From Prevotella melaninogenica (lineage in GTDB: Bacteria > Bacteroidota > Bacteroidia > Bacteroidales > Bacteroidaceae): 64,000 bases of DNA. Made by a program: the position numbers and the translations under genes. Positions 17,944-26,580 of the stretch are shown in pieces. The stretch covers positions 1,688,147-1,752,146 of the forward strand of contig NZ_CP054011.1 of assembly GCF_013267595.1 (NCBI RefSeq). Direction: 5' to 3'. Below the pieces are notes generated by a model. The model was not told where the DNA came from. It worked only from the letters and a program-made list of their open reading frames with translations, and did no database searches. Within the stretch, counting starts at the first letter, position 1, and the number at the start of each line of letters is the position of its first letter.

Positions 17944-18675
17944 ATGAAACGAGTCTTTTATCTGCTATTTGCAGCCATATTCTTTGCTTGTAGTATGCAC
18001 GCACAGACACCAACGATGAGTCGTCGGCAGGCTGCTGGTCGGTCAATGGAGCAGCAGGGGTTGGTAAATATAAAGCATGTAGTACCTTCTATCAAGGTGG
18101 CTTTGATGTATGCTCGTACGGATAACTTCTGTAATCGTGTACTCTATCATGACCTTCGTGATGCCTATGTATTACCTGCTTGTGCAGAAGCATTGCGTAA
18201 AGCGCAGGCGGAGTTGAAGCGTCGTCGTCCTGATTTGAGCCTTTGTATCTTCGATGCCACACGACCGATGAGCGTACAGCAGACGATGTGGGACGCAGTG
18301 AAAGATACCCCAAAGTATTTTTATGTATCTAATCCTGCGCACGGAGGAGGTATGCATAACTATGGAATGGCTGTAGATATTAGTATCTGCAAGGCCTCAT
18401 GGAATGATGCTACATGGCGTGATGGTGCCACCCGTTGCTTGATAGATACGATTCCAATGGGTGTGAAGGTAGACCACATGGGTATAGCCAGTCATATTGA
18501 TAAAGAGAATGACCTCGTTGCTCGTCGTCTTATCTCTCGTGAGGCATTAGCCAACCGCAGACTCCTTCGTGAGGTGATGAGTGCTGCTGGTTTCATGCCT
18601 TTACGTACCGAGTGGTGGCACTTCAACCTTTGTACAAGGGCTTGGGCAAAGCAGAATTTGAGGGTGGTGAGGTAA
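17944..18675 (+). CDS. ddpX: D-alanyl-D-alanine dipeptidase (VanX/DdpX family)
   Basis: This 243-residue zinc dipeptidase hydrolyses D-Ala-D-Ala. A signal peptide (residues 3-20, ending SMHAQ) suggests it works in the periplasm, probably on released cell-wall dipeptide rather than in vancomycin resistance. The family motifs are complete: the transition-state arginine in DATRPMSVQQ (R107), the zinc ligands H138 and D145 in HNYGMAVD, and the catalytic glutamate and third zinc ligand in EWWHF (E223, H226). No vanA, vanH or two-component genes are nearby. The 254-bp gap before it contains an imperfect inverted repeat (about 17775-17840) but no gene. Confidence 0.9.
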   Translation: MKRVFYLLFAAIFFACSMHAQTPTMSRRQAAGRSMEQQGLVNIKHVVPSIKVALMYARTDNFCNRVLYHDLRDAYVLPACAEALRKAQAELKRRRPDLSLCIFDATRPMSVQQTMWDAVKDTPKYFYVSNPAHGGGMHNYGMAVDISICKASWNDATWRDGATRCLIDTIPMGVKVDHMGIASHIDKENDLVARRLISREALANRRLLREVMSAAGFMPLRTEWWHFNLCTRAWAKQNLRVVR

Positions 18676-18705
18676 AAAGGAAGAAAACCACAGCTCGCTT
18701 CCTCT

Positions 18706-18754
18706 ACCAAGTAGCCCCTCCCCCTTGCCCCTCCCCCAAAGGGAGGGGAGTGAA
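18706..18754 (-). repeat. GC-rich inverted repeat, left copy
   Basis: About 49 bp read CTACC...GCCCCTCCCCC...CCCTCCCTTTGGGGGAGGGG-type sequence on opposite strands at this position and at 18993-19042. The copies differ at about three bases and are 240 bp apart. This copy lies about 30 bp beyond the ddpX stop and can itself fold (CTCCCCCAAAGGGAGGGGAG), so it may act as the ddpX terminator. Confidence 0.8.
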
Positions 18755-18912
18755 TACCGAGATACTCCGATGTTAAATGGAAAGCAAGAAGATATGAGGA
18801 AGGGTAATGTGAATAGATAAGAAGGGTATATGCAAGAATCCTTAAACACGATATAAGACTCTTTAGTTAAGGTGTTGGAGTATTTAATAGGATAAAAGTA
18901 TAGGCAGATAAG

Positions 18913-20340
18913 ATGAATAAAACGGACAAAATTAAGCAAGAGGAATTTCCTTTGCCACGATATGTGCAGGAAGTTTTGAGCAAACATAACATTTCACTCC
19001 CCTCCCTTTGGGGGAGGGGTAAGGGGGAGGGGCTGCTCGGTAGTCTTTCTGTCTTAGCCCTCCAATCCCACCGCTACCCCGATATTGATATGCCCTTCCT
19101 GCTCGACCAGTTGGCAGGATGGCAAACTGCACGCACGAAACTGCCGTCGTGGGCAGCGAAGGAGGACATCATTTACCCACCGCATCTATCGATGGAACAG
19201 TGTTCAAGTGAGCAGACTGCGGAATATAAGGCACGATTGGTTGCACGCCTTGTAGGGGTAGAGAACTTCGTTTCTTCTGACCTAAATAACGATTATAGCA
19301 GACCTTCTGCAGGAGAAGAAACTACTCCTACGCAGCAAGATAATCATGTTCAGAACAGTTTTGAAGGGTCGTTCTGTGACCTAACAGGCGGCTTTGGCGT
19401 TGATTTCTCCTTTATAGCACGCAGCTTCAAACGTGCTATTTATGTCGAACAGCAGGAGAACTTGTGCGAATTGGCACGTCATAACTTCCACGCTTTAGGC
19501 TTAACACAAGCTGAAGTAGTGAATACCGATGGTACAGCTTACCTCCATCAGCTCGACCATGTGTCTGTTTTATTCCTCGATCCAGCGCGTCGTAATGAAC
19601 AAGGAGGTAAGACAGTGCTCATAAGTGATTGTGCACCCGATGTCTTGGCATTGGAAGAAGAACTCTTAGAGAAGGCTGATACGGTTGTTATAAAGCTGTC
19701 GCCAATGCTCGATTGGCATCGTGCTGTGGACGAACTCAATCGTTTGGGCAATGTTGTTCGTGAGGTACATATCGTCTCTGTACGCAATGAATGTAAGGAA
19801 TTACTGTTAGTTTTGCAGAGAACGAAAGGTGAAACAGATGATAAGACGGCTACGGAAAAAGCCTTACAGGTATTCTGTGTGAATGATAATAACATCGTTT
19901 CTTATTCTCTCGATGAGGCTTTAATCGTATCGCAGCGACTTCTTACGGCTGTTCCAGAGGCTGGGCAGTATCTCTATGAGCCCAATGCTTCATTGATGAA
20001 AGCAGGCTGTTTTGCTTTGCTTACTGCCCGTTATCCACTTTCAGCACTCAGTCTTAATTCTCATCTTTTTGTCTCAGAGGAGTCTATCCATGATTTTCCA
20101 GGTCGTCAGTTTGAGATAGCAGCTGTTTCATCGTTCAATAAGAAGGAGCTACGACGTCGTTTATCGGGGATAGACAAAGCCAATCTTGCCGTGCGCAACT
20201 TCCCTATGAGTGTTGCTGAACTACGTAAAAGGTTAAAGATAAAAGAGGGAGGAGACATCTACCTCTTTGCAACCACGGATGCAGAAAGCAATCATCTCCT
20301 CTTCGTTTGTAAGAAAACAGCGATGTTAACAAGAAAGTAG
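18913..20340 (+). CDS. Class I SAM-dependent methyltransferase, THUMP-like domain protein
   Basis: This 475-residue protein has an N-terminal helical region (EEFPLPRYVQEVLSKHN, then SLSVLALQSHRYPDIDM) and the methyltransferase core. The core shows LTGGFGVDFSFIARSF as SAM motif I near residue 158, YVEQQENLCELARHN, and FLDPARRNEQGGK as motif IV. The C-terminal THUMP-like domain follows (from about residue 390). The substrate is unknown, likely RNA. Residues about 27-44 (ISLPSLWGRGKGEGLLGS) are encoded by the GC-rich repeat at 18993-19042, which splits the N-terminal helices without breaking the frame. The start at 18913 keeps the first helix; it could alternatively be annotated downstream of the repeat. 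Confidence 0.8.
   Translation: MNKTDKIKQEEFPLPRYVQEVLSKHNISLPSLWGRGKGEGLLGSLSVLALQSHRYPDIDMPFLLDQLAGWQTARTKLPSWAAKEDIIYPPHLSMEQCSSEQTAEYKARLVARLVGVENFVSSDLNNDYSRPSAGEETTPTQQDNHVQNSFEGSFCDLTGGFGVDFSFIARSFKRAIYVEQQENLCELARHNFHALGLTQAEVVNTDGTAYLHQLDHVSVLFLDPARRNEQGGKTVLISDCAPDVLALEEELLEKADTVVIKLSPMLDWHRAVDELNRLGNVVREVHIVSVRNECKELLLVLQRTKGETDDKTATEKALQVFCVNDNNIVSYSLDEALIVSQRLLTAVPEAGQYLYEPNASLMKAGCFALLTARYPLSALSLNSHLFVSEESIHDFPGRQFEIAAVSSFNKKELRRRLSGIDKANLAVRNFPMSVAELRKRLKIKEGGDIYLFATTDAESNHLLFVCKKTAMLTRK
18993..19042 (+). repeat. GC-rich inverted repeat, right copy, translated
   Basis: This is the reverse complement of 18706-18754 (CTCCCCTCCCTTTGGGGGAG and GGGGGAGGGGCTGCTCGGTAG). It lies inside the methyltransferase gene and adds about 17 codons with no stop. 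Confidence 0.85.
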
Positions 20341-20468
20341 AAGGTACCATGAAGTGCTATCTATCATTATAATAAATGGTTATTGAGGTTTCAGTGAATG
20401 CTTAAGAACTATTTGATAAATGATGTTTTGCAAGTATGTTAAGCATAAACTGGAGTTGTATAGACGTC

Positions 20469-20520
20469 AAGCACGTGTGGTGCGGACGCTCAGCACATAT
20501 GGTGCGGACGCCTAACACGA
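20469..20520. repeat. GCAC-palindrome array, site 4
   Basis: GCACGTGTGGTGCGGACGCT and GCACATATGGTGCGGACGCC are 22 bp apart, followed by a decayed AACACGAGT half. It lies in the 306-bp gap between the methyltransferase and GNAT-like genes, which contains no gene. Confidence 0.75.
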
Positions 20521-20572
20521 GTCCTTATGACTGAGTAGTAGGGTAGTGATAGTCAATAAAAAGGAGCGTAAA

Positions 20573-20604
20573 TTTGCCAATCTACCTTTTTTTTAGTACT
20601 TTTG
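20573..20604 (+). promoter_or_regulatory. Promoter of the GNAT-like gene
   Basis: TTTG (20573-20576), a 20-bp spacer and TACTTTTG (20597-20604) match the Bacteroidota consensus. The leader is about 36 nt. Confidence 0.7.
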
Positions 20605-20646
20605 CACGTTTAAGATTAGGAAAATAACGAAATTAAAAGATTCTAA

Positions 20647-21795
20647 ATGTCATCAGTTCAGATAAAGAGAGTAGAGACGAAGAAAGACCTAAAAGCTTTC
20701 ATCGAGTGTCATTATGACCTCTACGAGGGTAATCAATATGATGCCCCAAACCTCTATAGCGATGAGTTGAATACGTTGTCAAAAGACAAGAATGCTGCTT
20801 TTGACTTCTGCGAAGCTGAGTATTTCCTCGCCTTGAAGGAGGAAAAGGTGGTGGGGCGTGTAGCTGCCATCATCAATAATAAGGCAAACGAAAAGTGGGG
20901 CAAGAAGGATGTTCGCTTCGGCTGGATAGACTTCATTGACGATATAGAAGTGACAAAAGCTCTGTTGAAAGCTGTTGAAGACTACGGTAGAGAGAAGGGC
21001 ATGACCTCTGTTGTTGGTCCACTCGGTTTCACAGATATGGATCCAGAGGGTATGTTGACATGGGGCTTTGATCAGCTCGGAACAATGGCAACTATCTATA
21101 ACTACGATTATTATCCAAAGCACATGGAGAAACTTGGTGGCTGGGAAAAGGATAATGACTATGTCGAATATCGTCTTGATGTCCCAGAGACAGCTCCAGA
21201 GAAATACACAAAGATTGCAGAGATGGTGGAGAAACGATATAATCTCCATGTGCGTAAACTGACCAAGAAGGAAATCTTCGAGGGTGGTTATGGCAAGAAA
21301 CTCTTTGACTTAATCAATGTGACTTATGCTAATTTGTATGGCTTCTCTGAGTTAACTGATCGCCAGATAGACCAGTATGTAAAGATGTACTTCCCACTTG
21401 CCGACCTCGATCTCATTACAGTTATTGAGGATGGCAATAAGGATAACCAGTTAGTTGGTCTTGCAATCACAATCCCATCACTAACACGTGCCTTGCAGAA
21501 GTGCCACCGTGGACGTCTTTTCCCATTCGGATGGTGGCATTTACTACGTGCAATAAAGTTCCATAAGACGGAGGTTGTAGACCTTCTCCTTATTGGTGTC
21601 CTACCAGAGTACCGCTCAAAGGGAGCTAATTCCCTTGTCTTTGCTGACCTCATTCCACGTTATGTGAAGTACGGCTTCAAGTGGGGTGAAACGCACGTGG
21701 AGATGGAAACCAACGAAAGCGTACAGAGTCAGTGGGGTCCATTAGACCCAATTATGCACAAGAAGCGTAGGTGCTATAGGAAAGCTATTGGGTGA
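20647..21795 (+). CDS. GNAT-like acyltransferase-fold protein of unknown function
   Basis: This 382-residue cytoplasmic protein begins MSSVQIKRVETKKDLKAFIE and has features of two N-acetyltransferase-like folds. The first half has EYFLALKEEKVVGRVAAIIN (beta strands 2-4) and ends in VGPLGFTDMDPEGMLTWGFD. The second half has LLLIGVLPEYRSKGANSLVF, resembling the acetyl-CoA motif A (R/Q-x-x-G-x-A). Related Bacteroidota proteins are annotated only as hypothetical or GNAT, as far as I recall. No substrate can be proposed. Its stop codon at 21793-21795 lies within the repeat that begins the next insertion. Confidence 0.7.
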   Translation: MSSVQIKRVETKKDLKAFIECHYDLYEGNQYDAPNLYSDELNTLSKDKNAAFDFCEAEYFLALKEEKVVGRVAAIINNKANEKWGKKDVRFGWIDFIDDIEVTKALLKAVEDYGREKGMTSVVGPLGFTDMDPEGMLTWGFDQLGTMATIYNYDYYPKHMEKLGGWEKDNDYVEYRLDVPETAPEKYTKIAEMVEKRYNLHVRKLTKKEIFEGGYGKKLFDLINVTYANLYGFSELTDRQIDQYVKMYFPLADLDLITVIEDGNKDNQLVGLAITIPSLTRALQKCHRGRLFPFGWWHLLRAIKFHKTEVVDLLLIGVLPEYRSKGANSLVFADLIPRYVKYGFKWGETHVEMETNESVQSQWGPLDPIMHKKRRCYRKAIG

Positions 21796-21797
21796 TG

Positions 21798-22460
21798 GGT
21801 GATGAGTATTGGGTGTTGATGGACAGCTTTAACATGTGTTCTTTCTATATTTTCACGTGTTTCTTCTATATTAACACCTAACACTAAGACACTTAAGGAC
21901 TATTAGAATGTAAAAGGATGTACCTATGGAATTGTTTTATTACAGGCGTTTAGATGTTTATAAGGACGCTAAGCAGTTGGCTATTAATGTCAATGAAGCC
22001 TTAAAATCATTTCCAAAAGAAGAACGATATGCGTTGACAAATCAATTGCAGCGTGCTTCTACATCTGTTATGTTTAATATTGCAGAAGGCTTTGGACGCT
22101 ATGGTAGTAAGGAGAGGATACATTTTCTTGATATAGCAAATGGTTCTTTAATGGAGGTTTCGAGCCAAATAGAATTGGCAGAAGCCTATCATTACATCTC
22201 TACAACACAGCGGGAAGAATTCGATAGCCAAATCCTTTGTATCGTAAAACAGCTCGCAGGATTGAGAAAATCCCTGCTTCAGTCTTCCAACTCCTCATCC
22301 CCTTTCAGTAAGTAGACATTTTTGATATCTCTCAATTAGTTTCAACACCTAACCCCCAACACCTACTCCCCAACATTATCAATTCATTAACACCCAATAC
22401 TCAACACCAAACACCCAACAATGGATAATTCATCAACACCCAACACTCAACACCCAACAC
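21798..22460 (+). mobile_element. IVS-like insertion 2: four-helix-bundle gene between inverted repeat arms
   Basis: The left arm 21785-21822 is built of GGGTGATG/GGGTGTTGATGG units. The right arm runs from about 22343 to 22460 and is built of AACACCCAATACTCAACACC units. The block 21798-21822 is complementary to 22385-22408 at about 22 of 25 positions, including AACACCCAATACTCA. The arms enclose the gene at 21926-22315. The right arm continues into the start of parE. The arrangement repeats that of 14116-14616 with an unrelated repeat sequence. Confidence 0.6.
21926..22315 (+). CDS. Four-helix-bundle protein (23S rRNA intervening-sequence protein family), second copy
   Basis: This 129-residue member of the S23/IVP family has YYRRLDVYKDAKQLAINV at the start and the core MFNIAEGFGRYGSKERIHFLDIANGS (core NIAEGFGR) in the middle. 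It is clearly diverged from the copy at 14228-14581 and so is not a recent duplicate. The C-terminus SSNSSSPFSK is low-complexity. It lies between the GNAT-like gene and parE, inside inverted repeat arms. Its function is unknown; other homologues associate with rRNA intervening sequences or, as Avd, with retroelement RNPs. Confidence 0.85.
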   Translation: MELFYYRRLDVYKDAKQLAINVNEALKSFPKEERYALTNQLQRASTSVMFNIAEGFGRYGSKERIHFLDIANGSLMEVSSQIELAEAYHYISTTQREEFDSQILCIVKQLAGLRKSLLQSSNSSSPFSK

Positions 22461-24376
22461 CCGTTTCTTACACCGACGATAATATCCGACACCTATCGGA
22501 TATGGAGCATGTGCGTACCCGTCCGGGTATGTATATTGGTCGTTTGGGCGATGGAAAGTTGCCTGAAGATGGTATTTATGTACTCTTGAAGGAGGTAATT
22601 GATAACTCTATTGACGAGTTTAAGATGAATGCTGGTGACCGTATTGAGATTGATGTGGAGGATAATCTGCGTGTTAGTGTGCGCGACTATGGTCGTGGTA
22701 TTCCACAAGGTAAGCTTGTTGAGGCTGTGTCTGTACTGAATACGGGTGGTAAGTATGACTCTAAAGCGTTTAAGAAGAGTGTTGGTTTGAATGGTGTCGG
22801 TGTGAAAGCTGTTAATGCACTAAGTTCACATTTTGAGGTAAAGAGCTTCCGCGACGGTAAGGTGCGTGAACTATCGTTTGAGAAAGGTAACCTCCAAAGC
22901 GACAAAACAAAGAAGTCTGCGGACGAGAATGGTACCTATATCTACTTTGAACCAGATGCAACGCTATTCAAAAATTATAGCTTCCATGATGATATAGTAG
23001 AGGAGATGCTCCGTAACTATACCTATCTAAACACCGGATTGACGATTATGTACAATGGTCGTCGTATACTTAGTCGACATGGTTTGAAGGACCTTTTGAC
23101 TGATAATATGACTGTTGATCCATTGTATCCGATTGTTCACATGAAGGGAGAGGATATTGAGATTGCTTTCACACATACCAATCAATATGGCGAGGAGTAT
23201 TACTCTTTCGTGAATGGTCAGCATACAACGCAGGGCGGTACACATCAGACAGCCTTCAAGGAGCATATTGCCAAGACAATAAAAGAGTTCTTCGGCAAGT
23301 ATGAGTATGGTGACATTCGTAACGGATTGGTGGCTGCTATCGCTGTAAACGTTGAAGAACCAGTATTTGAGTCACAAACAAAGATTAAGTTAGGTTCCAC
23401 ACAGATGTCGCCTGATGGTGAGTCTATCAATAAGTATGTGGGCGACTTTATCAAGACAAACGTTGACAACTACCTTCATATTCATAAAGAAGACTTCACC
23501 GATATACTTGAGAATAAAATCAAGGAGACCGAGCGAGAGCGTAAGGCAATGGCTGGTGTAACGAAGTTAGCACGTGAGAGAGCGAAGAAAGCCAACCTCC
23601 ATAACCGTAAGTTGCGTGACTGTCGTGTACACTATTGTGACGTGAAGAACGATCGAAAGGAGGAGAGTTCTATCTTTATAACAGAGGGAGATTCAGCCAG
23701 CGGAAGTATTACTAAGAGTCGTGATGTCAACACACAAGCGGTCTTCTCATTGCGTGGAAAGCCGCTTAACTGCTTTGGTCTGACGAAGAAGGTAGTGTAT
23801 GAGAATGAGGAGTTCAATCTCCTTCAGGCTGCGCTCGACATTGAAGACGGACTCGATTCGCTTAGATATAACAAGGTAATTGTCGCAACGGATGCCGATG
23901 TTGACGGTATGCACATCCGTTTGTTGATAATAACTTTCTTCCTTCAGTTCTTCCCAGAGCTGATAAAGAAAGGACACGTATATGTCCTTCAGACACCGCT
24001 TTTCCGTGTTCGTAACCGTCGAACAAAGATAAAGAACAAAGAGGTAATTGCCGAAGCGGACGCTCGTCGTGTGAAAGGAGAGAAAAAGAACGACTTTATT
24101 ACACGTTATTGTTACTCTGAGGAGGAGCGTGTAGCAGCTATCAACGAGCTTGGTCCAGACCCAGAAATCACTCGATTCAAAGGTCTTGGTGAGATCTCTC
24201 CTGACGAATTTGCCCATTTCATCGGTCCAGATATGCGTTTAGAGCAAGTTACTTTGCATAAGAATGACCAGGTAGCCAAACTCTTGGAGTATTATATGGG
24301 TAAGAACACGATGGAACGTCAGAACTTTATTATTGACAACCTCGTGATTGAAGAGGATTTGCCAGAAGAGCAATGA
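22421..24376 (+). CDS. parE: DNA topoisomerase IV subunit B
   Basis: This 651-residue ATPase subunit of a type IIA topoisomerase decatenates chromosomes with ParC. The GHKL ATPase part shows [32 protein letters not shown] and GRGIPQGK, then the transducer. The TOPRIM domain has [16 protein letters not shown] (metal-binding E) and the acidic [10 protein letters not shown]. The [13 protein letters not shown] stretch and the short C-terminus fit ParE rather than GyrB, but a GyrB paralogue cannot be fully excluded. parC is not adjacent. Residues 5-14 ([10 protein letters not shown]) are encoded by the repeat arm of the neighbouring insertion, so the N-terminus has been extended or replaced by repeat sequence. 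Confidence 0.88.
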   Translation: MDNSSTPNTQHPTPVSYTDDNIRHLSDMEHVRTRPGMYIGRLGDGKLPEDGIYVLLKEVIDNSIDEFKMNAGDRIEIDVEDNLRVSVRDYGRGIPQGKLVEAVSVLNTGGKYDSKAFKKSVGLNGVGVKAVNALSSHFEVKSFRDGKVRELSFEKGNLQSDKTKKSADENGTYIYFEPDATLFKNYSFHDDIVEEMLRNYTYLNTGLTIMYNGRRILSRHGLKDLLTDNMTVDPLYPIVHMKGEDIEIAFTHTNQYGEEYYSFVNGQHTTQGGTHQTAFKEHIAKTIKEFFGKYEYGDIRNGLVAAIAVNVEEPVFESQTKIKLGSTQMSPDGESINKYVGDFIKTNVDNYLHIHKEDFTDILENKIKETERERKAMAGVTKLARERAKKANLHNRKLRDCRVHYCDVKNDRKEESSIFITEGDSASGSITKSRDVNTQAVFSLRGKPLNCFGLTKKVVYENEEFNLLQAALDIEDGLDSLRYNKVIVATDADVDGMHIRLLIITFFLQFFPELIKKGHVYVLQTPLFRVRNRRTKIKNKEVIAEADARRVKGEKKNDFITRYCYSEEERVAAINELGPDPEITRFKGLGEISPDEFAHFIGPDMRLEQVTLHKNDQVAKLLEYYMGKNTMERQNFIIDNLVIEEDLPEEQ

Positions 24377-24451
24377 GAGATGTAAAAGAGCTTCTCATGA
24401 TATGGATTGACTATCATTAATTATCCAAAGAACCGTTGATAGGGACTTTCA

Positions 24452-24513
24452 AATCAGTCGACTGATTTTTTAAAACACTCGACTAATTTTTAAAATCAGT
24501 CGAGTGTTCTGTT
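24452..24513 (+). terminator. Double palindrome downstream of parE
   Basis: AATCAGTCGACTGATT (24452-24467) is a perfect 16-bp palindrome followed by a T-run. A second hairpin, ACACTCGACT/AGTCGAGTGT (24475-24484 and 24498-24507), follows directly. The arms share CAGTCGA, so alternative pairings are possible. The rest of the 326-bp gap to the protease gene is featureless. Confidence 0.7.
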
Positions 24514-24702
24514 AAAGGAGTATAGAGTTCTATCAGAATAATCAGTCTGTACGTTACGTAATTGTCACAAACAGGATATTAAACAAGCAATATCAGTCAA
24601 TAAATTCAACGAGATAGAAGGGCAAACGAAGGGACTCAAATGACAGTCTCATTAGTTGTCTTTCAAAGAAAATAGAGTTTCATTAAAATATAATATTAGT
24701 CT

Positions 24703-26289
24703 ATGAAAAGGTATATCTATCTTTCACTCCTTTGCTTCTTTAGCTTTTTACCATTGTCAGCGCAGCTTAAGAGCGACTCACCCTTGCGTAAGTTGCAGAT
24801 AGCAGAGATGGCTATCACTAACTTCTATGTGGACTCTGTGAACGAGCAGAAGTTAGTCGAGGATGGTATTAGGGGTATGCTCGAGAAACTCGACCCCCAT
24901 TCTACCTACACGGATGCGAAGGAAACCAAGGCAATGAACGAACCATTGCAAGGCGACTTTGAGGGTATTGGTGTACAGTTCAATATGATTGAAGATACAC
25001 TTGTCGTTATCCAGCCTGTTGTCAACGGACCATCTCAGAAGGTGGGAATCCTTGCTGGCGACCGTATCATCAGTGTAAACGACTCTACTATCGCTGGTGT
25101 GAAGATGGCACGTATCGATATCATGAAGATGCTTCGTGGTAAGAAGGGAACGAAGGTGAAGTTAGGTGTTGTACGCCGTGGTGTGAAAGGGGTGTTGACC
25201 TTTGTCGTTACACGCGCTAAGATACCAGTTCATACTATCAATGCCTCTTATATGATTCGTCCTAATGTGGGCTATATCCGAATCGAGAGCTTCGGTATGA
25301 AGACCCATGACGAGTTCATGTCGGCTGTTGATTCACTGAAAAAGAAAGGCATGAAGACCCTCCTTCTCGACCTACAAGACAATGGTGGCGGTTATCTTCA
25401 GTCGGCTGTTCAGATATCAAATGAGTTCCTTAAGAACAATGACATGATTGTTTACACCGAAGGACGACGCGCTCGTCGCCAGAATTTTAAGGCTATTGGC
25501 AACGGACGACTGCAGGATGTAAAGGTTTATGTATTGGTAAACGAACTCTCTGCTTCGGCTGCAGAGATTGTCACTGGTGCTATTCAAGATAATGATCGTG
25601 GAACGGTTGTGGGCCGTAGAACCTTTGGTAAGGGACTTGTACAGCGTCCGCTTGACCTCCCTGATGGTAGTATGATTCGTCTGACAATAGCCCATTACTA
25701 TACGCCAAGTGGTCGTTGTATTCAGAAACCTTACACAAAGGGCGACCTGAAGGATTATGAAATGGATATTGAGAAACGCCTGAAACATGGTGAACTAACC
25801 AATCCTGATAGTATTCACTTTGATACTTCTCAGAAGTTCTACACACTTCGTAACCATCGAGTAGTATATGGTGGTGGCGGTATTATGCCCGATTACTTCG
25901 TGCCTTTAGATACAACTAAATACACGAAATATCATCGTCTCTTGGCTGCAAAGAACATCATTATGAATGCTTATCTGAAGTATGTTGATGCAAACAGAAC
26001 AACTCTGAAAGGACTTTATAAGTCATTTGACACCTTCAATAAGAATTACGTAGTACCACAATCATTGCTTGACACGATTATAGCAGAGGGCAAGAAAGAG
26101 AAGGTGGAACCAAAGGATAAGGCAGAACTAACGGCTACCATGCCTTATATCAAAGTTCAATTAAAAGCACTCGTAGCACGCGATTTGTGGGATATGAACG
26201 AATACTACCGCGTTTGGAACGAGCAGAGTGACATTGTGAATAAGGCCATTAAACTTTGTACAGCACCTAATACGGACAGGAGTCTGTAA
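24703..26289 (+). CDS. C-terminal processing protease, S41 family
   Basis: This 528-residue protease has a signal peptide (residues 3-20, ending SAQ). It has a PDZ domain (about 84-172, with GIGVQFN and AGDRIISVNDS) and the S41 catalytic core. The catalytic serine lies in NELSASAAEIV (S285) and the general-base lysine in RRTFGKGLVQ (K310). NGGGYLQSAV is the conserved oxyanion region. It acts in the periplasm, where such enzymes trim or degrade proteins from their C-termini. A helical C-terminal extension follows from about residue 400. It has no obvious operon partners. Confidence 0.9.
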   Translation: MKRYIYLSLLCFFSFLPLSAQLKSDSPLRKLQIAEMAITNFYVDSVNEQKLVEDGIRGMLEKLDPHSTYTDAKETKAMNEPLQGDFEGIGVQFNMIEDTLVVIQPVVNGPSQKVGILAGDRIISVNDSTIAGVKMARIDIMKMLRGKKGTKVKLGVVRRGVKGVLTFVVTRAKIPVHTINASYMIRPNVGYIRIESFGMKTHDEFMSAVDSLKKKGMKTLLLDLQDNGGGYLQSAVQISNEFLKNNDMIVYTEGRRARRQNFKAIGNGRLQDVKVYVLVNELSASAAEIVTGAIQDNDRGTVVGRRTFGKGLVQRPLDLPDGSMIRLTIAHYYTPSGRCIQKPYTKGDLKDYEMDIEKRLKHGELTNPDSIHFDTSQKFYTLRNHRVVYGGGGIMPDYFVPLDTTKYTKYHRLLAAKNIIMNAYLKYVDANRTTLKGLYKSFDTFNKNYVVPQSLLDTIIAEGKKEKVEPKDKAELTATMPYIKVQLKALVARDLWDMNEYYRVWNEQSDIVNKAIKLCTAPNTDRSL

Positions 26290-26580
26290 TTGATGTCTTA
26301 ATCAAAAAGCGATATAAAAGACATTACAGGCTTCTATCTTGAAGAGAAGAACGTATGTAATAAGAAAAAGCGGCATGTGTGGTTTGACAAAGCCATACGT
26401 GCCGTTTTCTGTAAATTCACATATTCTCTGCCCTAATTTTACGTGTATTTCTATTCCTACTTGTTTCCCGCTATTTACAAATGCATGGGAATAAGAAAGG
26501 AAAGGCGACTGGGATTTGAAGCTATTCAGCCATCTGGAGGATTGTTCATTACCATAAAGAGTCCTTTTCCATTCCCTCTT

